Of a stretch of DNA of 7,274 nucleotides, positions 5,867-7,274 are shown piece by piece. Each line of letters opens with the position of its first letter. The stretch's first letter is position 1. Origin of the DNA: Flavobacteriaceae bacterium UBA3078 (lineage in GTDB: Bacteria; Bacteroidota; Bacteroidia; Flavobacteriales; Flavobacteriaceae); the NCBI GenBank assembly GCA_002366675.1, contig DFBO01000026.1, positions 1 to 7,274 of the forward strand. Reading direction: 5' to 3'. Position numbers and translations under genes: made by a program. Below the pieces are notes generated by a model, which ran no database searches, was not told the origin of the DNA, and saw nothing but the letters and a program-made list of their open reading frames with translations.

Positions 5867-7060
5867 ATGTACGGAAAACTAAAAGAACATTTAGAAAACG
5901 AAATTCAAGAAATAAAAGATAACGGTCTATTTAAAACAGAACGTATAATAACTTCAGCTCAAGGAGCAGAAATAACATTAAACACTGGCGAAACAGTTTT
6001 AAATTTTTGCGCGAACAATTATTTAGGGCTTTCAGCTCACCCAGAAGTTATTCAAGCTGCAAAAGATGTTATGGATACCCATGGGTTTGGTATGTCTTCA
6101 GTACGTTTTATTTGTGGAACTCAAGACATCCATAAAGAATTAGAAGACAAAATCGCAGAATTTTACAACACAGAAGACACCATTTTGTATGCTGCAGCAT
6201 TTGATGCAAATGGTGGTGTTTTTGAACCTTTATTTCGTGCTGAAGATGCCATTATTTCAGATTCATTAAATCATGCTTCCATTATAGATGGAGTTAGATT
6301 GTGTAAAGCAGCGAGATATCGTTACCAAAATAACGATATGCAAGATTTAGAAAAACAATTAATTGAAGCTAATAAAAATGGTGCTCGCTTTAAAATTATT
6401 GTAACAGATGGTGTTTTTTCTATGGATGGATTAGTAGCTCCTTTAGATAAAATTTGTGATTTAGCAGATAAATATGATGCATTAGTCATGATTGATGAAT
6501 GTCATGCAGCTGGTTTTATAGGAAAAACTGGACGTGGAACTTTAGAAGAGAAAGGTGTTTTAAATAGAATAGATATTATTACAGGAACACTTGGCAAAGC
6601 TTTAGGTGGCGCTATGGGAGGCTACACAACAGGTAAAAAAGAAATAATTGAAATATTACGTCAACGTTCAAGACCATATCTATTTTCAAATTCTTTAGCT
6701 CCAGCAATAGTAGGTGCATCCATTAAAGTTTTCGATTTATTAAAAAACGACACTTCTTTGCGAGATAAATTAGAATGGAATGCAGGGTACTTTAAAAAAG
6801 GCATGAAAGAAGCTGGTTTCGATATTATAGATGGAGACTCAGCAATCGTTCCTGTTATGCTATATGACGCAAAATTAGCACAAACAATGGCTAGTATGCT
6901 TTTAAAAGAAGGTATTTATGTTATTGGGTTCTTTTTCCCAGTTGTCCCAAAAGAAAAAGCTCGGATAAGAGTTCAACTATCAGCTGCACATAACGAAGCT
7001 CATATAGATAAAGCTGTAAATTCTTTTATAAAAGTTGGAAAAGAGCTTGGAATTATTTAA
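5867..7060 (+). CDS. kbl: Glycine C-acetyltransferase (2-amino-3-ketobutyrate CoA ligase), 397 aa
   Basis: A PLP-dependent enzyme of the alpha-oxoamine synthase family that cleaves 2-amino-3-oxobutyrate with CoA into glycine and acetyl-CoA. It is the second step of threonine breakdown after threonine 3-dehydrogenase (not in this window). Length and residue numbering follow E. coli Kbl (398 aa) closely: the PLP-stacking His136 (LNHASIIDG), Asp210 and His213 (DECHAAG), the Schiff-base Lys244 in TGTLGKALGGA, and Arg368 in ARIRVQLSAAH, the carboxylate-binding position. The conserved segments FCANNYLGLSAHP and GFFFPVVPKEKARIR set it apart from BioF, HemA and serine palmitoyltransferase relatives. 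It is cytoplasmic. It starts 21 bases after the helicase stop and has no Shine-Dalgarno sequence. It could be read from upstream or from its own short-leader promoter. No strong terminator follows; only an A/T hairpin near 7090-7106 is seen. Confidence 0.96.
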   Translation: MYGKLKEHLENEIQEIKDNGLFKTERIITSAQGAEITLNTGETVLNFCANNYLGLSAHPEVIQAAKDVMDTHGFGMSSVRFICGTQDIHKELEDKIAEFYNTEDTILYAAAFDANGGVFEPLFRAEDAIISDSLNHASIIDGVRLCKAARYRYQNNDMQDLEKQLIEANKNGARFKIIVTDGVFSMDGLVAPLDKICDLADKYDALVMIDECHAAGFIGKTGRGTLEEKGVLNRIDIITGTLGKALGGAMGGYTTGKKEIIEILRQRSRPYLFSNSLAPAIVGASIKVFDLLKNDTSLRDKLEWNAGYFKKGMKEAGFDIIDGDSAIVPVMLYDAKLAQTMASMLLKEGIYVIGFFFPVVPKEKARIRVQLSAAHNEAHIDKAVNSFIKVGKELGII

Positions 7061-7108
7061 AAAAGTAGACAATCAGACAGATTTTAGGTAAAATATTCAA
7101 TATTTTTC

Positions 7109-7116
7109 TATATTTG
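7109..7116 (+). promoter_or_regulatory. Second, weaker -7 match upstream of the OmpA-like gene
   Basis: TATATTTG fits TAnnTTTG exactly but has no TTG at the proper distance upstream. The start codon is 68 bases further on. It may be a second start site, or a chance match next to the better promoter that overlaps this stretch. Confidence 0.25.
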
Positions 7117-7118
7117 TC

Positions 7119-7149
7119 TTTGTTAATAATATTTAACAACTTACTTTTG
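7119..7149 (+). promoter_or_regulatory. Promoter of the OmpA-like gene (full -33/-7 consensus)
   Basis: TTTG at 7119-7122, exactly 19 bases of spacer, then TACTTTTG at 7142-7149. Both elements match the Bacteroidota housekeeping promoter consensus without deviation, making this the best promoter in the window. It gives a leader of about 30 bases before the ATG at 7185, consistent with a strongly and independently expressed envelope gene. Confidence 0.7.
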
Positions 7150-7184
7150 CTTACAATTAACACTTAAAAATTAAACTTTTGAAT

Positions 7185-7274
7185 ATGAAAAATCTTAGCA
7201 GATTATTGTTCGCAATGTTGCTTATGTTAAGTTATAGCAGCATTAATGCACAAGATGAAAACAATCCATGGGCT
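7185..7274 (+). CDS. Exported protein, probably OmpA family (N-terminal 30 residues only)
   Basis: Thirty codons are visible before the window ends in frame. Residues 1-24 form a Sec signal peptide: Lys2 and Arg6, a hydrophobic core LLFAMLLML, then SYSSINA followed by Gln25, the Ala|Gln cleavage site common in Bacteroidota. The mature start QDENNPWA is one I associate with flavobacterial OmpA-family outer-membrane or peptidoglycan-binding proteins, whose next residues form a beta-barrel or thrombospondin-repeat region before a C-terminal OmpA domain. Those domains lie outside the window, so export is well supported while the family name rests on this short stretch. It follows kbl by 124 bases and has its own consensus promoter. 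Confidence 0.7.
   Translation, partial: MKNLSRLLFAMLLMLSYSSINAQDENNPWA

Noticed and set aside
7090..7106. Hairpin AAAATAT/ATATTTT after kbl as a terminator
   Set aside because: It consists only of A-T pairs with a three-base loop and should be unstable; such matches are expected by chance in this composition.

Overview
The window is AT-rich chromosomal DNA from a member of the Bacteroidota, most likely a marine-type Flavobacteriaceae. The grounds are the protein types (a long-form amidophosphoribosyltransferase, a Mn-type superoxide dismutase, an AddA/RecB-like helicase-nuclease, Kbl, and an OmpA-type envelope protein whose signal peptide ends in ...NA|Q). Promoter-like sites also follow the Bacteroidota pattern (TTTG, about 19 bp, TAnnTTTG), and the start codons follow A-rich leaders rather than Shine-Dalgarno sequences. 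No species is claimed.

Layout. Positions 1-1434 (+) hold the 3' three quarters of a PurF-family amidophosphoribosyltransferase; its N-terminus lies outside the window. Positions 1435-1954 are a 520-bp non-coding stretch between convergent genes. They contain a terminator for the PurF-like gene, two near-identical copies of a short structured element (1548-1620 and 1759-1829), and the sod terminator. Positions 1955-2563 (-) encode a cytoplasmic Fe/Mn superoxide dismutase. A divergent 123-bp intergenic region separates it from a 1052-aa UvrD/AddA-like helicase with an intact C-terminal PD-(D/E)XK nuclease (2687-5845, +). The gene kbl (glycine C-acetyltransferase, 5867-7060, +) follows after 21 bp. 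The last 90 bases (7185-7274, +) are the start of an exported, probably OmpA-family protein with its own good promoter.

The protein-coding genes look like core housekeeping functions (purine nucleotide or PRPP chemistry, superoxide removal, DNA double-strand-break processing, threonine/glycine catabolism, envelope) and form no obvious single pathway. The least explained and most interesting content is the tandem pair of about 72-nt elements. Each has a conserved -7-like box, an 11-bp imperfect hairpin with an invariant GTAGG loop, an invariant unpaired AGATTTGGGGC linker, and a strong intrinsic terminator. This is the architecture of a small non-coding RNA present in two copies.
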